From Streptomyces rubrogriseus (lineage in GTDB: Bacteria; Actinomycetota; Actinomycetes; Streptomycetales; Streptomycetaceae): a stretch of DNA of 64,000 bases. Each line of letters begins with the position of its first letter. Positions within the stretch are counted from its first letter, which is position 1. The DNA lies in NCBI RefSeq assembly GCF_027947575.1, contig NZ_CP116256.1, forward strand, positions 6,758,001 through 6,822,000. The letters run 5' to 3'. Below are positions 63,385 through 64,000 of the stretch, in pieces. The notes under the pieces were generated by a model. That model worked only from the letters and a program-made list of their open reading frames with translations. It did not search any database and was not told the DNA's origin. A program made the position numbers and the translations under genes.

Positions 63385-64000
63385 GCGAGCCTCACTCGGG
63401 GGTCGATCACGGCGTACAGGATGTCCACCACGAGGTTGGCGATCAGCACCGCGAGAGAAGTGATCAGGACGACGCCCAGGATGAAGGGCAGGTCGTGGTT
63501 CTTGATCGCGTCCAGCACCTTCTGGCCGAGGCCGGGGAGGCTGAACGTGGTCTCGGTCAGGATGGCGCCGCCCATCAGGGCGCCGAGGTCCATGCCGAGC
63601 ATGGTGAGCAGGGGGGTCAGGGTAGACCGCATCGCGTGCTTGCTGATGACGACCTGTTCCTTGAGTCCCTTGGCCCGCGCGGTGCGGATGTAGTCCTCGC
63701 CGAGGATCTCCAGCATGGTGGCGCGGGTGATCCGGGCGTACATCGCGGCGTACAGGAAGGCCAGGGTGATCCAGGGCAGGATCATGCCGCCGAGCCATCC
63801 GGTGAGGCTGTCCTCGAGCGGTACGAACTCGCCGTCGATCCAGCCGAGGCCGTAGGAGAAGATCGCCAGGCTCAGCAGACCGGTGAAGTAGATGGGGAGG
63901 GAGACACCCGCCAGGGCGACGACCATGGCGCCGCGGTCCCACAGCGTGCCGCGCTTGAGGGCGGAGAGCACACCGGCGGCCACGCCGAAGATCAGCCACA
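63381..64000 (-). CDS. Oligopeptide/dipeptide ABC transporter permease (5' part outside window)
   Basis: The visible C-terminal part has several membrane spans ([64 protein letters not shown]) and the inner-membrane EAA loop [17 protein letters not shown] that contacts the ATPases. It ends RVRLA and overlaps the first ATPase gene by 4 nt (ATGA). The start lies beyond the right edge. Confidence 0.88.
   Translation of the reverse strand, partial: WLIFGVAAGVLSALKRGTLWDRGAMVVALAGVSLPIYFTGLLSLAIFSYGLGWIDGEFVPLEDSLTGWLGGMILPWITLAFLYAAMYARITRATMLEILGEDYIRTARAKGLKEQVVISKHAMRSTLTPLLTMLGMDLGALMGGAILTETTFSLPGLGQKVLDAIKNHDLPFILGVVLITSLAVLIANLVVDILYAVIDPRVRLA

Overview
The window is chromosomal DNA from a Streptomyces. 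It shows very high G+C with strong third-position GC, many GTG starts, many 4-nt stop/start overlaps, and Streptomyces-typical gene neighbourhoods (ilvBNC-serA-leuB-ilvE, gatC-gatA-gatB, mnmA next to a cysteine desulfurase, GGDEF/EAL proteins). From memory the order cimA-ure-ilvE-leuB-pru-serA-ilvCNB-gat-ligA-mnmA-opp follows the SCO55xx-SCO54xx core region of S. coelicolor in reverse. I could not check this by alignment. No rRNA, tRNA, CRISPR array, insertion sequence or antibiotic gene cluster was seen.

Layout. 1-2343: a calcineurin-type phosphoesterase fused to a P-loop-like region (truncated by the window edge), divergent from a two-helix SLATT-type membrane protein; this pair is the best candidate for an uncharacterised conflict or defence system. 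2394-4222: cimA with a tiny leader peptide starting Met-Ile-Ile and an intrinsic terminator, i.e. an attenuator. 4317-9989: a TetR regulator, agmatine deiminase, a two-gene divergent urease with no accessory genes, and a divergent NCS1 permease. 10083-12686: ilvE, leuB and a 43-aa ORF. 12995-17014: proline catabolism (P5C dehydrogenase, proline dehydrogenase) and a divergent PucR-type regulator with a one-base frameshift. 16995-19231: a TetR/MFS efflux pair around a large palindrome. 19314-24834: serA, ilvC, ilvN, ilvB and the ilvB leader peptide plus attenuator.

24868-39186: a GGDEF/degenerate-EAL protein, a 2-hydroxyacid dehydrogenase, an aldo/keto reductase, a glucose/sorbosone-dehydrogenase-like lipoprotein, a large LuxR-type ATPase regulator, small conserved proteins, a GNAT acetyltransferase and an MMPL transporter. 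39427-42986: the gatC-gatA-(79-aa ORF)-gatB operon. 43129-46536: a cupin, a DUF4267 membrane protein with two palindromic operators but no adjacent regulator, and the c-di-GMP phosphodiesterase RmdB. 46794-55750: ligA, a MetE-like protein, SDR, LOG-family protein, DUF427, hydrolase, mnmA, a Tat-type amidase and a cysteine desulfurase.

55841-64000: two small membrane proteins divergent from a TetR regulator, an acyl-CoA thioesterase-like protein, a MerR regulator with two HTH domains divergent from an erythromycin-esterase family gene, a TRIC-type channel, and the 3' part of an oligopeptide ABC transporter operon whose second ATPase carries a repetitive Ser-Asp-Asp-Ala-Ala tail. The common theme is branched-chain amino acid and serine synthesis under at least two attenuators. 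Around it lie nitrogen scavenging (proline, agmatine, urea-like substrates), two c-di-GMP enzymes and translation/tRNA functions. Several short tandem or dispersed repeats sit at 3' ends of genes.
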